A DNA stretch of 64,000 bases from Prosopocoilus inquinatus (lineage: Eukaryota > Arthropoda > Insecta > Coleoptera > Lucanidae): NCBI GenBank assembly GCA_036172665.1, contig CM069870.1:20186001-20250000 (forward strand). The letters run 5' to 3'. Below the pieces are notes generated by a model. The model saw nothing but the letters and a program-made list of their open reading frames with translations. It was not told the DNA's origin and did not search any database. The position numbers and the translations under genes were made by a program. Positions 21,202 to 31,474 of the stretch are shown here, piece after piece; within the stretch, counting starts at the first letter, position 1; each line of letters opens with the position of its first letter.

Positions 21202-21936
21202 ATGGTCAACATGGAATCTTCACCCGTTGCGTGTACATTCACTCTTACGGGAACTGAATCAGTTTTATTTTGTGAATTGAATCCACCACTATACCTCGAT
21301 GAAGAGGCAACATATGAAATGTGCTTGTTAAATTTTGAAACGTTTAATGCAATACCTAACATAGATGAAAGTAATAATTTGATACATTATGAAGAAACAG
21401 GAAAAACGACGGTTTGGAAAACTATCGTTATACCTACAGGTACATATGAACTAGACGATATCAACCAATATCTGAAAGATTATTTTCAAAATAACAATAT
21501 CCCTGATTATATAAACATTAAAGGAAATAATAATACTTTAAAGGCAACCATACACAGTTCGGTAAAGCTCGATTTTAGTAAACCAAATTCATTGGGAAAA
21601 TTGTTGGGTTTTAAACCGCGAACGTTGAAAGTAAACGATAATAACATTGGTGATTTTCCGGTGGAAATAAATAAAGTAAATGCTATAAGAATAGAATGTA
21701 ATCTAACCGGTGGATCTTATAACAACGGAGAACCCGGTCATGTTTTGTATCATTTCTTTCCAAATGTACCTCCAGGGTTTAAAATAATAGAATCCCCTCT
21801 TCAAGCTATTTATCTTCCAGTGACCGTGAACGTGATTACGAGAATAGTCATTCGACTATTAGATCAAGAGAATCGATTAGTAAATTTTAGAAACGAAGTA
21901 ATTACTCTAAGACTTCATTTGAGAAGATTCACATAA
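21202..21936 (+). CDS. Minor capsid (penton-like) protein (244 aa)
   Basis: An intact frame with an ATG start 22 bp after the protease stop. The protein is strand-rich with no catalytic motif. Features seen are an N-terminal LTGTESVL...NPPLYLDEEATYEMCLLNFET strand pair, a central TYELDDINQYLKDYF segment, and LGKLLGFKPR followed by a C-terminal strand series. This matches the layout of the single-jelly-roll minor capsid protein of Polintons and adintoviruses, which forms pentons at the capsid vertices. The name rests on family knowledge and on its place between protease and major capsid gene. It overlaps the next small ORF by one base (TAATG), as expected for compact viral gene packing. Confidence 0.75.
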   Translation: MVNMESSPVACTFTLTGTESVLFCELNPPLYLDEEATYEMCLLNFETFNAIPNIDESNNLIHYEETGKTTVWKTIVIPTGTYELDDINQYLKDYFQNNNIPDYINIKGNNNTLKATIHSSVKLDFSKPNSLGKLLGFKPRTLKVNDNNIGDFPVEINKVNAIRIECNLTGGSYNNGEPGHVLYHFFPNVPPGFKIIESPLQAIYLPVTVNVITRIVIRLLDQENRLVNFRNEVITLRLHLRRFT

Positions 21937-22109
21937 TGATTATTTACGATAGCAATTATTCGAAACGGAAAGAGTGTAGCAGAATTAGACGTAATGTATT
22001 ATTTAAACCACGGAAACAGATACTGAACTGTTGTCGACAAAAGAAACTGAAATTGACACAGAGAAATCGAATATATTTAGAGAGTTTAGGTTATAAGGTG
22101 CTAACATAG
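21936..22109 (+). CDS. Small basic protein of 57 residues
   Basis: The ATG overlaps the penton-like stop codon (TAATG at 21934-21938) and the frame runs 57 codons to TAG. It is rich in Lys and Arg, with a short KRKECSRIRR cluster, a CC pair, and an ESLGYKVL end. The start overlap and the intact frame between two structural genes argue that it is real. Function unknown; possibly a DNA-binding or capsid cement peptide (speculative). Confidence 0.55.
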   Translation: MIIYDSNYSKRKECSRIRRNVLFKPRKQILNCCRQKKLKLTQRNRIYLESLGYKVLT

Positions 22110-22196
22110 GGGGAATTATTCTGTAGAAGAAACGTAACCGTCAAAGGGTGAACACCATCATAACACGTAAGGCAATCATCATCTAAACAGAACGAC

Positions 22197-23412
22197 ATGG
22201 ATATTTTGGGAGTAACTGATAAAATTAAATTGGACACTTCAATAACCAGTATGGAGTTCCATTCACACTTACCATTCAGTTCATCATTTGGTAATAACGA
22301 TGAAGTGCGTATCACCGTACCTGAGATCGACAATTACACCCTCCCTTGCGAAAGTTATTTGTACGTAGAGGGAAGACTGCGTTTGGTTAGTGATAATACT
22401 AAACACAGTGCGACGGCACAATTGATAAATAATCCGGTAGCTTATATGTTTAGCGAGATTAGATATCTTCTGAACGGAGTACAGGTGGATTCGGTAAGAA
22501 ATGTTGGCATAACATCAACAATGAAAGGGTATTTTTCTTTTACTCGCAACGATACAGTAAAATTGGAAAATGCAGGATGGATTCAGGAGAATGATAAAAT
22601 GAGCGATATACTCAACGTTAAGGGAGATTTCTCAGCAAGTGTACCTTTAAAGACACTATTAGGTTTTGGGGAAGATTATAAAAAGATCGTCTTGAATATG
22701 AGGCAAGAATTAGTATTGAGCAAATGATGACGTTGATGCAGTTGTGGAAACAAACAAGACGGAAAAGATTAAATTAATAATTGACAAAATTGTATGGCGT
22801 ATACCTCATATTTCTGTTGGACTACGTGAGCAATTGGCTTTAACGAGAATGACAGACAGAGATGTTGAAATACAAATTCCTTTCAGAAGCTGGGAGTTGC
22901 ACGAGTATCCGTCGCTCCCAACTACGACAAGTCATTCTTGGACAGTAAAAACGGCTCCGCAGTTGGAAACGCCAAGGTACATAATCATCGGTTTTCAAAC
23001 TAAGCGAAAGGGTGTCGTCGATGCAAACATGAGTCTGTTTGATGACGTTAAGTTAAAATCATTAACGGTATTTCTAAATGGCGAACGCTATCCGTACGAC
23101 AATATTGAAATTGATATTGAAAATAACAAATACGCCGTTATATACGACATGTATTCCAGATTTCAGGAAAATTATTATCATCGTGAAAGCAGTCAACCTT
23201 GGTTCAATCCAAAAGGATTAGCTAGTTGCCCATTAATAGGAATCGACTGCACTTTTCAGAGAGATGTAATGCATAAAAGTGCAGTAGAAATAAGAATTGA
23301 GTTTACAACTAAAGAAAATATTAAAGCTGATACTATTGCTTACTGTTTAATTCTGCATGACAAAGCGTTCTCTTATTCACCTCTCACCAAAATTGTCCGT
23401 CAGTTGATGTAA
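22197..23412 (+). pseudogene. Major capsid (hexon-like, double jelly-roll) gene, frameshifted
   Basis: The first part (22197-22727, 176 codons from ATG) and second part (to 23412) lie in different frames. The second frame is already open from about 22720, so the break is a one-base change near 22719-22725. Part one has the LDTSITSMEFHSHLPF opening and a YMFSEIRYLLNGVQVD strand-helix block. Part two has RSWELHEYP and WTVKTAPQLETPRY followed by GFQT. These blocks are characteristic of the Polinton/adintovirus major capsid protein, which trimerises into capsomers. Total length of about 405 codons is near what is expected for insect members, so little else is lost. Without a frame restoration this copy cannot give full-length capsid protein. 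Confidence 0.82.
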
Positions 23413-23492
23413 ACCGTGAATGGCAGTATTAACAGAGAAGCTAAAACTATTTGATTTCATTTGATTTTATAAGAAGCAACATCAACCGAACC

Positions 23493-24023
23493 ATGAAAAA
23501 ACGATTCATTGTCATTGACATTCAAGGATTTAAAGTGGAAAATAATCAGTTTATACCAAAAGAGTTGGCTTCTTACGATAGTGAAAGAAAAGTGAGTCAT
23601 TTTTTATTTCAACCACCCACAAGTTTGTCAATGGTCCCCAGAAAATTTCAAAATGTTGCAAACTGGTTAATGACCAATCACCATTGCATTGATTGGAATA
23701 GAGGATTCGTCCCCTTATCTGAGTTTGACGCAATCATCACCTTTTTATGTTGTACAGCCAAAGTCGTTTACGTTAAAGGAGTGGAGAAGTCTCGATTTCT
23801 ATGTGAAATTCTAGCGAAAAGCAATGGTGAAAGTGTACCTGTGTTAGATTTGGGTGAAATTTACGAAGATGTACAAAAATCGCAAAAATCCGAACCCAAG
23901 TGTCCATTTCACTCAAGAAAAAATTGCATGTGTGCTTTAACGAACGTGTTTGATTTACATAAATTTATTCAAACAAAGTTATATGAAGGATTTTTTACAC
24001 TAAACATTTGTGATATATTATGA
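23493..24023 (+). CDS. Uncharacterised Polinton protein with IDIQGF opening (176 aa)
   Basis: Start chosen at ATG 23493, which gives an N-terminus KKRFIVIDIQGF; there is no ATG further upstream in the frame. The frame is intact. The hydrophobic strand with D8 followed by QGF, and a later strand AKVVYVKGVEKS followed by a helix, suggest an RNase H/exonuclease-like alpha-beta fold, but a full catalytic acidic set cannot be assigned. The C-terminal third has Cys and His (PKCPFHSRKNCMC) that could bind zinc, followed by ALTNVFDLHKF. Proteins of this general look recur near capsid genes of insect Polinton-like elements to my recollection; function unknown. Confidence 0.6.
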   Translation: MKKRFIVIDIQGFKVENNQFIPKELASYDSERKVSHFLFQPPTSLSMVPRKFQNVANWLMTNHHCIDWNRGFVPLSEFDAIITFLCCTAKVVYVKGVEKSRFLCEILAKSNGESVPVLDLGEIYEDVQKSQKSEPKCPFHSRKNCMCALTNVFDLHKFIQTKLYEGFFTLNICDIL

Positions 24024-24068
24024 GGAAACTTTGGTTCTTAGTTAGAATAAGAAAAGTTCAGCTTCGCA

Positions 24069-24404
24069 ATGGATTTCTTCTCCCGTCTATTTTGCAAGAA
24101 CATTATAAAGCATGTTGTAGAGAAGGTTGGCGAAGTTATTGACCAGTATGAAAAAGATTGTTCGTTCAGTAGTATACCAGATAAGGATTTGAAGTACTTT
24201 CCAAAATCGTATCTATGTACCAGAGTCACAGCCGTAGATCTAGAATACATCTGGCCTAAGTTGCCGATTCATTATCAACGCTGTAAATATCTACAAAGTC
24301 AGAGACTCTGTCACCAACATTGGAATCAAACCGAATTTTCTTTGGATGAAATAGATGGTCCACCTCCACGGAAGAAGAATTGCTATTTGTGTACTTATTC
24401 TTAA
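24069..24404 (+). CDS. Uncharacterised Cys/His-containing protein (111 aa)
   Basis: An intact frame with ATG start, the last of the block and 45 bp after the previous stop. The N-terminal half is helical (residues 1-40). The C-terminal half carries CKYLQSQRLCHQHW and a terminal CYLC, which could form a small zinc site together with the central histidines. No family was recognised. Same strand and spacing as its neighbours support a real gene. Confidence 0.5.
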   Translation: MDFFSRLFCKNIIKHVVEKVGEVIDQYEKDCSFSSIPDKDLKYFPKSYLCTRVTAVDLEYIWPKLPIHYQRCKYLQSQRLCHQHWNQTEFSLDEIDGPPPRKKNCYLCTYS

Positions 24405-24461
24405 ATATTATTATTAAAATATTAATTATTAAATATTGTTATTAATAATATATTATTATAC

Positions 24462-24467
24462 AATAAA
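24462..24467 (+). terminator. Polyadenylation signal AATAAA
   Basis: AATAAA 58 bp after the last stop codon of the gene block, within AT-rich 3' sequence. It is plausible as the shared 3' end of the late transcripts. Confidence 0.45.
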
Positions 24468-24469
24468 CT

Positions 24470-26190
24470 ATAATCAGAAAGGAGTTGTTATTTTATTCGT
24501 TATTAATTTTAATAAATCAATTTAAAGATTTAAGAAAGAATTTAGAAATACATTGCGTTATTAAATTATTTAGATTAACTCTTGATGAGCAATTTAGCTT
24601 GACAGATTTCTCATTTTTGCTATCTAATCGTTATAATAAGTAACAATCACTGTACTATGTAATGTCAATAAATTCCATTTGATATTTAACAACTTGCAAT
24701 TGTTTTTATCGCTTATTACTAGAACCGTAACAATGCATGCTCGAAAATACGTTCTTTAATTTCAATACATTTTTCTGAATATCTTTATTAACCGATTTTG
24801 AAAATGTTTCATTTTCATTAAGTTCAAAGTTGGATTTGCTGCCTCTTAAAATGTAGATTTAAAAATAAAAATCAACCTGAGTATTTTTATGAAACCGTTT
24901 TCTTAACCATTTTATAGAATTTATCTATTACGTTCGGGAAACTGTGTATAACTAGAGACTGCTTTAGTTAATATCATTGATACATTAATGATGGGTTTTA
25001 TTGGATTCTACATAACTCAAATTTTACTACCTTAGGATTTTACTGTATTAGGGTATGTAATTACGCCTGTTTCTTTTACCAGAATTTGAAGTTCTAAACC
25101 GTCTAAATCGTGTGCAGTGATGAAAATTATATCTAAATTCGTGCATTGCGCTTGCTCAGTATGGATTAGAACGGTTCAGAAGTTGAAATTCTGTCGAAAG
25201 GAACATACCTAATATTCTTTATCGTATTTAGTTTTATGCAGGATTCCTAGTACTTACCTAGATATTATAAATTTCAGTCTCCTTTCAAGAATTAAATTAA
25301 CACATTTACTTTTTAACACATTAGAAATTGCCCATGCTTGTAGGTGATGAAATTTTCTGTATGCTGTTCTGTCACAGAAATATTCTATTTGTCCTAATCT
25401 TCCCACATTACAATATCTTGTGCTGGGCTGGATTATATTCGGCTCTCTTCCTATATCTAAGCCAAAAACAAAACTCAATTGTTTTCTTCGTACAATTTCA
25501 TGCATACAAAACTGCGTGTAAGATTTTGGGACATCAAAGAACCGTTTCACAGCTCAAAAGTCCCACCGTACTTTGTAGAAACAACTACTCGTACTCCGGA
25601 GCGTCCTGAGCATCCTATCCTACATTATAGAGACAACTACCTTACTCGTACAACGGAGCGTCCTACCGTACTTTGTAGAAACAACTACTCGTACTCCGGA
25701 GCGTAGATTTGTTGTGAATTTACCGTTCAGAACTGATTCTTCGTCTGCTTTTTTGGTAGAGTAGGGACATGTAAAACGAAATTCTTAGTTTTTATGCGTT
25801 ACATACCTACTGATAGACTGCAGCATAATACGGTATAAAGCAGTAAACTTATAAAATTATGCAGCTCTCTTTGTTTACCTAAAATGCGTTAATATTGTTT
25901 TTTTAGTTTCTAGTGCGGATACAGTATTTCCTAATTAATACACTTTTACACAGTACATTAATAAAATATTATACATTTATATTGTTTTGAACTTATTAAT
26001 ATAATAAACGTATTTAGTTTTTTCAGTTAAAAAACATAAACTGTGCAGTTACAAAAACGTTCATGAAAAATAATCAATAATAAGTACTTAAACTGTTATT
26101 GAAAAACGTAAAATATTTGAGTACAATACAGTATTTTATACGTCAGTTTATTATACAGTGTTATCCTTCGTATTATACTCTTAGATAAAA
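24470..26190. other. Gene-free AT-rich interior of the Polinton
   Basis: No supported coding frame. Contains a short tandem repeat at 25558-25705 (three copies of about 50 bp with gtagaaacaactactcgtac and cggagcgtcct words). I looked for ATPase, integrase and polymerase motifs and found none. Confidence 0.45.
25558..25705. repeat. Three-copy minisatellite, about 50-bp unit
   Basis: Copies one and three are almost identical; the middle one is diverged. Plus-strand translations repeat NNYSYSGA-like peptide, which is a consequence of the repeat and not evidence of a gene. Confidence 0.7.
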
Positions 26191-27584
26191 CGTCTCCAAC
26201 AACCCTGGTTCTAGGTGAGTCCAAAAAGTTAGATCTGAAACGATTCTATTCCCTGAAAATAAAACTTCACGCTATCCAAAATTGCGATCGATACACCTTG
26301 ATTCTATGCATGAGTACAAGGGTACATGTCCAAGTTCAAATTAACTGAATCTTTTAACATTTCTTATTCCCCAAATAGTGGAATCTGACATTTAAAATGA
26401 TCTCATTTCCATCTTTCTTTGATTTCGTAAGCATCAGGTTATTATCACTGGAAATATATAAAGATGTATCCTATGGTACTGATAGATCCTGAACAAAAGT
26501 GTTTTTGGAAAGTTTCTCTAGGCAATGAATTATGTAAATATAAATTAGATACAATTACCTATGGAACGGCTTCAGCTAGTTTCCTTTCTGTTTGTGGTTT
26601 ACAAGAAATCAAAATTGATTATTAAACAGTCTTTCCAGACGTTAGTCAAGCCAATGACTTCTGTATTGATGATTTCCTTTCTGGAGGCGAATCCATTGAG
26701 GAAGTGGATAAAAGATACTATGCTTGTATCCTCACTTCTACAATCGGTTTGTTTTAATCTGCGGAAATAGTCTTCTGACAAACCTAAGGTACTAAAGGGT
26801 CTAATTCCTGACCATTCTTTTAATCATGAGTATTTTCCAGATCATGAAAGTACCAGAACTCTTGGAGTTTATTAGCCCCCTCTATCTGACAAACTGAAAT
26901 ACCGTGTCTTCAGAAAGTAATTATATCAAACTTCAATTACGCGGTTTCTCAGATTCTGCAATGAATGCCTGTTTCTACGTTCGCAGCATAGATTTAGTAG
27001 GAGACATCTAAAATTCATTGCTAATAGCAAAATCCAAGGTATCACAACTCAAAACATCTGGGCTGTGTTCGTCAAGTTTCCTCGAGTAACACCACTGCTT
27101 CCTTGTACGTTCATATACTTGAGACAGATGGGATAAACGACGAAGAATTAAGCTTGAGTTTCTTTTGCTCCCTCAGTCAGCAGAGTGGGAACATGGAGAA
27201 GATTGATGAAAATTGTTAAAATTCTGCTAGCCTATTTGTACAGTATAACTGTAAAAAAGTGAACTCGTTTGTAAAGGTGAAAAAATGTTAGTAATGGAAC
27301 ACAACTGCATGTATGCATGAAGTTATGAGAGACGCAAATGTACGTACTATAAAATATAGAAGATAGGTTTCAAAACCTAAACATACTACCGCCAGGTTTA
27401 ATATTATTTCTTGCAGTATTTTTTTCTATGGCAATATTCTCCATTATTTTAAACAAGTTCAACTATTTGAATTAATCCCATCGCGTTAATCAAATACAAG
27501 AGTTCGCAATCCTACAGGCAGTGGACACGGGCAGCAACCATGCTCGCTGAGCGCTAGGTTTGTGTAACACATGAACAGAGAACA

Positions 27585-27780
27585 AACAATATACCATGAG
27601 TTTTCATTTGTATACATAGCAACTGTGTAAATTTTTCTAATAAAGAAAATGTTAACGCATTGCGTACTTGCAGTTAATGTCTACAGATTGCATTAAAACA
27701 ATGCATTGACATATTTATAAAAGTATACACAGTTGCTATGTTTAGAAATAAAAAATACTCGTGGTATAGCACACATCGAT
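27585..27780. repeat. Imperfect foldback of about 195 bp
   Basis: Left arm word tatacatagcaactgtgta pairs with tacacagttgctatg at about 27727, and the outer words accatgagttttca and tactcgtggt also pair. Arms of about 55 bp with mismatches and a centre of about 75 bp. It interrupts the BEL/Pao remnant, so probably a later MITE. Confidence 0.55.
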
Positions 27781-28064
27781 TACCCACCCAAATTCGTATG
27801 CATCATCTGCTATTGACCATATACAGTATTTAATTTCTACCTTCTTAGTAAATGACATTTTACAGGTCAATTTTGTTGTTTATGTTAAGCAAGTAAAAGG
27901 CAAATTATTGGAACAGACCTGTAAAATTTTACGGGGTTGTGTAAAAGACCAGTAAAATTTTACAGGCTTGCAGAAAAGCGAGCGAGTCAAATAATGCACT
28001 TAAAATATTAATTCATTTGTCTGAAAATAAATCATTTTTTGATATTATCCGTAAAATTAAAATA

Positions 28065-28122
28065 ATTTAGCCAATTGGTAAAATAAATTAGCCAATTGGT
28101 AAAATAAATTAGCCAATTGGTG
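28065..28122. repeat. Three-copy 21-bp tandem repeat
   Basis: The unit aaaataaattagccaattgg is repeated about three times in perfect register. It lies in the degenerate BEL/Pao region. Confidence 0.8.
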
Positions 28123-28687
28123 CAAATCTTAAACCTCAATCCCATTTCTTGACCTTGAAGGGATCCTTAGAGTTGTAGGAAAGTTAATAATTTTAATTTC
28201 TCCACGACCGTTAGTGAATGTCATAATTCCAAAATCGTTTTTAATGGAATGTAAAGATTGTAACTTTTGAGATAGAATATTTATTCTAAAACGCTCCCGT
28301 CTTATGTATTTTGCTTGTATTTTCATTCTATAACCTAGTCCTGGTCCTAGTTGTTTTGAGTTAAATTACTGTAAATATTTAATATAATTATTTCAATAAA
28401 TAACTAGTTTTTTTCAGATTTAACTGGTTTTGAGTCAAACTTTCTGGTCGTGTAGAAAATACAGTCTGTTATTCAGTTTAGAATGAAAATTCGATCTACT
28501 CGCTGTGCTCGCGTTTGGAATCTTCCACTGTTATCGAATTTTCATTCTAACCTTGCTACAGAATGTACTATTCGCTTATTAAAAAAGTGTCCAATAATCA
28601 TCTCATATCACAACATATTCATACTAAATTAATATTTCAATACGGATATATAACTTTAATGCACGCTAGTCCTCAACTCTTGTTCAG

Positions 28688-29127
28688 TGGAGAAAAATAT
28701 TGGTCCATTTTGGAGAAAAATCTAGCCAAAGAAATCTACCATAAATGCATAAAATGTTTTCGTTCTAAACCAAAATTAATTAATAACTTCATCGTCTCTC
28801 TTCCATCTTCTTGGATCACGCCCTAACGCCCATTTTTTGTCACGGGAGTAGATTATGCTGGATCCTTATAGGTTCCAATAAAAAGGGTCGTACCTGAAAA
28901 CTAGTATTTACTAGTTTTCAGGTACGACCCTTTTTATTGGAACCTATAAGGATCCAGCATAATCTACTCCCGTGACAAAAAATGGGCGTTAGGGCGTGAT
29001 CCAAGAAGATGGAAGAGAGACGATGAAGTTATTAATTAATTTTGGTTTAGAACGAAAACATTTTATGCATTTATGGTAGATTTCTTTGGCTAGATTTTTC
29101 TCCAAAATGGACCAATATTTTTCTCCA
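28688..29127. repeat. Perfect palindrome, 2 x 218 bp
   Basis: 28688-28905 is the exact complement of 28910-29127, separated by only four bases (28906-28909). I found no mismatch in the stretches compared. The left arm contains the BEL/Pao integrase zinc region, so the right arm carries the same coding piece on the minus strand. Such a short-spacer perfect palindrome is unstable in vivo. It is either very recent or an assembly or library artefact. Confidence 0.88.
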
Positions 29128-31470
29128 TAACATTTGTTATACCATAAGTAAGTCTTTGGAGATTTTGTAACAAAGAGTGTTCATCTAGAAATAGTATTTT
29201 CCAATAACGTGACGAATTTCATTGATGAAAATTCTGAACTTACTGAGCTAGAAAACTTTCTCCTATCAATGAACTCCGATATTTCAAATAATACATACAC
29301 AGATTGAAGCGATCCTAAATTCTCGACTCTTTTTCTCGTATCCTGTGATCTATCGAAAACAGAAGCATTCACCCCATCGCATTTATTTTCGGGTATATCA
29401 ACTACAACACTACTAGAGTTCTGGAAGAGCTGGCAGATGGATTAGATATCTCAACTTCAGAATGGAAAGAAATGGAGAATTTCAAGCGCCAAGATTAAAT
29501 ATGGTGACTTAATACTTAATGCCTGTCACTGATGAAACAAGTCTTCCTCTCAAGTTAAGATAAATTACTTCCATACACCCTGAAAAATGAACATTCAAAT
29601 CGGTGAACAGCTATTTAGGACGAATGGGTCTTTAGGACGTGTTATTTCGAAAATATGTCTTTTTCCTTCTAAAATATTCACACAAGAAGCTACTAATAAA
29701 AAGTGTACTTTAATGTTACGTTTATTGAAGCTTTTCAACGTGAAACCATGTTAGAATCTTTAAATCAGATTCATACCACTGTATGTAACAGGCATGGATA
29801 GGTGATGCAAGAGGAAAAACTTTATTTCTGATTTCTCAAAAAAATTTATTCTTTATAATAATTTATAATTAAATTGTATTTGAAAATCTTAATTCTCGTC
29901 TTACTATTCCTGCATGTAGTAATTTAACGCTTACATTCACACATTTACACATTTTTGAACGTTGAAAGTTTCTACTTCATGTTAAACTTTCGAATCTTTT
30001 CAGCATATCGCAAGGAAATATCCCCCACACCATAACACTGAGCTAGGTACACGTTTTGAGGAAGCGTTAACTTATTTTTATTACTGATAATGTAAAACGA
30101 GAATAAGTTAAGCATGAAATGGAAATTACAAACATGTCAAAATTATTATAAAGAATAAAATTTTCTGAGATCTCAGCTATAAGAAAAGCTTTTCCTCTTG
30201 TATCACCTATCCATGAGCACACTGTATATTTCACAATAATTTTTGGGCTAAAAAATAAGTGTACTATAAAAACAGTTATTGTAACAAATTAGACAGAAAA
30301 TTTTTTTCTGAATCCATCATATTTATTATATAGCCCACTTAAAATTCTAAACACTTGATTTATTATCGTAATTGTTTAGTTTTGTTAAACCTAAAAATAA
30401 AAAAAGTTTTCATTCAAAAATTGTTATAAATAAAACGATCGTTTCTAGTTTTTAGTTTCAAAAAAATTAAACTTTGACAAAAATGTCTAATACGTCAGTC
30501 TAAGCATTTATTTCATAATAAAATTATGATACTACAGATTTGGCGTTTATAGTGATAGACGATAAATGCGAAGTTGTAAAAGACAGTGGCTCTCCTATTA
30601 GTCAGTTATTTGTGTTGTTTTTTTTTTAATTTTATTATAAGATAGCAACTAGTTAGTAACGATTTGGGTCAAAAAATGGCATTTAAAAAATACTTTACCA
30701 AAAAAAGTTGGTAAAAATGAAAACAACCAATGACTTATTTTCCGTATTTTTCGACCTATTTCGTTTTTTATTCGAGACGCGATCTAAAATCAAACTATTA
30801 CGTATTATATACTATAACGGTTATTTTAAAAGGTAGCATGCTGAAATTTGGAAGAAGTATTTATAAACGTCTGTATCTTCAAAACATTTACTAATTTTAA
30901 ATATTGAATGACCATTGGCAAAGACTGCGTTTTATCCAAGAACTGTTCAATTACACAACTATTTTTTAATGGAGCAACCAAAGCTTAAAGTTAATCCAAA
31001 TTATAGAGACGTTTTATTCTAACTAAGCATAATCGACCTTGATATTAAATTGAGATAATCATGAAAGAATATTACATGATAGAGAATGATAGAGAAAATT
31101 TATCTTACGTTCATAATACCACGCCTTAATTAATTTGAGCAGTATTTACAGAAAATAAACAAAACTCTATCTTGATTTGATTTGATCTTGAAATTACTGA
31201 GGTGAAATTGCTCCGTTGCGCTGTAAAACAGAGCTTCGAAAGCTATGTAAAGGCTCCTCCGTACTATTTTTGGGAAAAATCTGAAATTTTTTAACTTTAA
31301 TTAATATAAAACATATATAATTACATATATAGAACTACCTTTTCTGTACCTCATTAAGTTTTGAGACTTATTAAATGAGTTAAGTTATTTAAAACCTTAT
31401 ATAACAAATATTCAGCCCAGCGAGCATCTTTAACATGTAAACACACTCTACACTATTGTATTCTAATCTC
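29128..31470. other. Gene-free AT-rich interior of the Polinton
   Basis: No supported coding frame on either strand. A minus-strand open frame at 29181-29372 has no recognised homology. Partial inverted similarity exists between about 29800-29850 and 30120-30220 (cctatccatg with gaggaaaa words), suggesting a further decayed foldback. Confidence 0.4.
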
Positions 31471-31474
31471 TATT

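Larger units (their letters stand above)
26200..28905 (+). pseudogene. Degenerate BEL/Pao retrotransposon pol fragment
   Basis: Recognisable blocks in order but in shifting frames with stops. At about 26210-26330 is an LGESKKLDLKRF-like stretch. At about 26490-26600 the reverse transcriptase fingers (PEQKCFWKVSL, then TITYGTASASF). At about 26650-26720 the RT active site (CIDDFLSGGESIEE, with the catalytic DD). At about 26935-27045 an RNase H-region block (LRGFSDSAMNACFYVRS). At 28563-28826 the integrase zinc-binding region (HASPQLL, then KCIKCFRSKPK). The order and motifs are those of BEL/Pao LTR retroelements. It is a nested, long-dead insertion in the Polinton, on the same strand as the virion genes. 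No LTRs were identified. Confidence 0.75.

Noticed and set aside
23451..23492. Upstream extension of the IDIQGF protein
   Set aside because: It would need a TTG start; the ATG at 23493 lies directly before the conserved-looking N-terminus.
25558..25705. CRISPR-like array
   Set aside because: Only three diverged units without spacers, in a eukaryotic genome; a minisatellite.
28563..28826. Integrase of the Polinton
   Set aside because: The H-A-S-P-Q-L-L with K-C-I-K-C-F-R-S-K-P-K block is BEL/Pao type, and upstream blocks are BEL/Pao reverse transcriptase.
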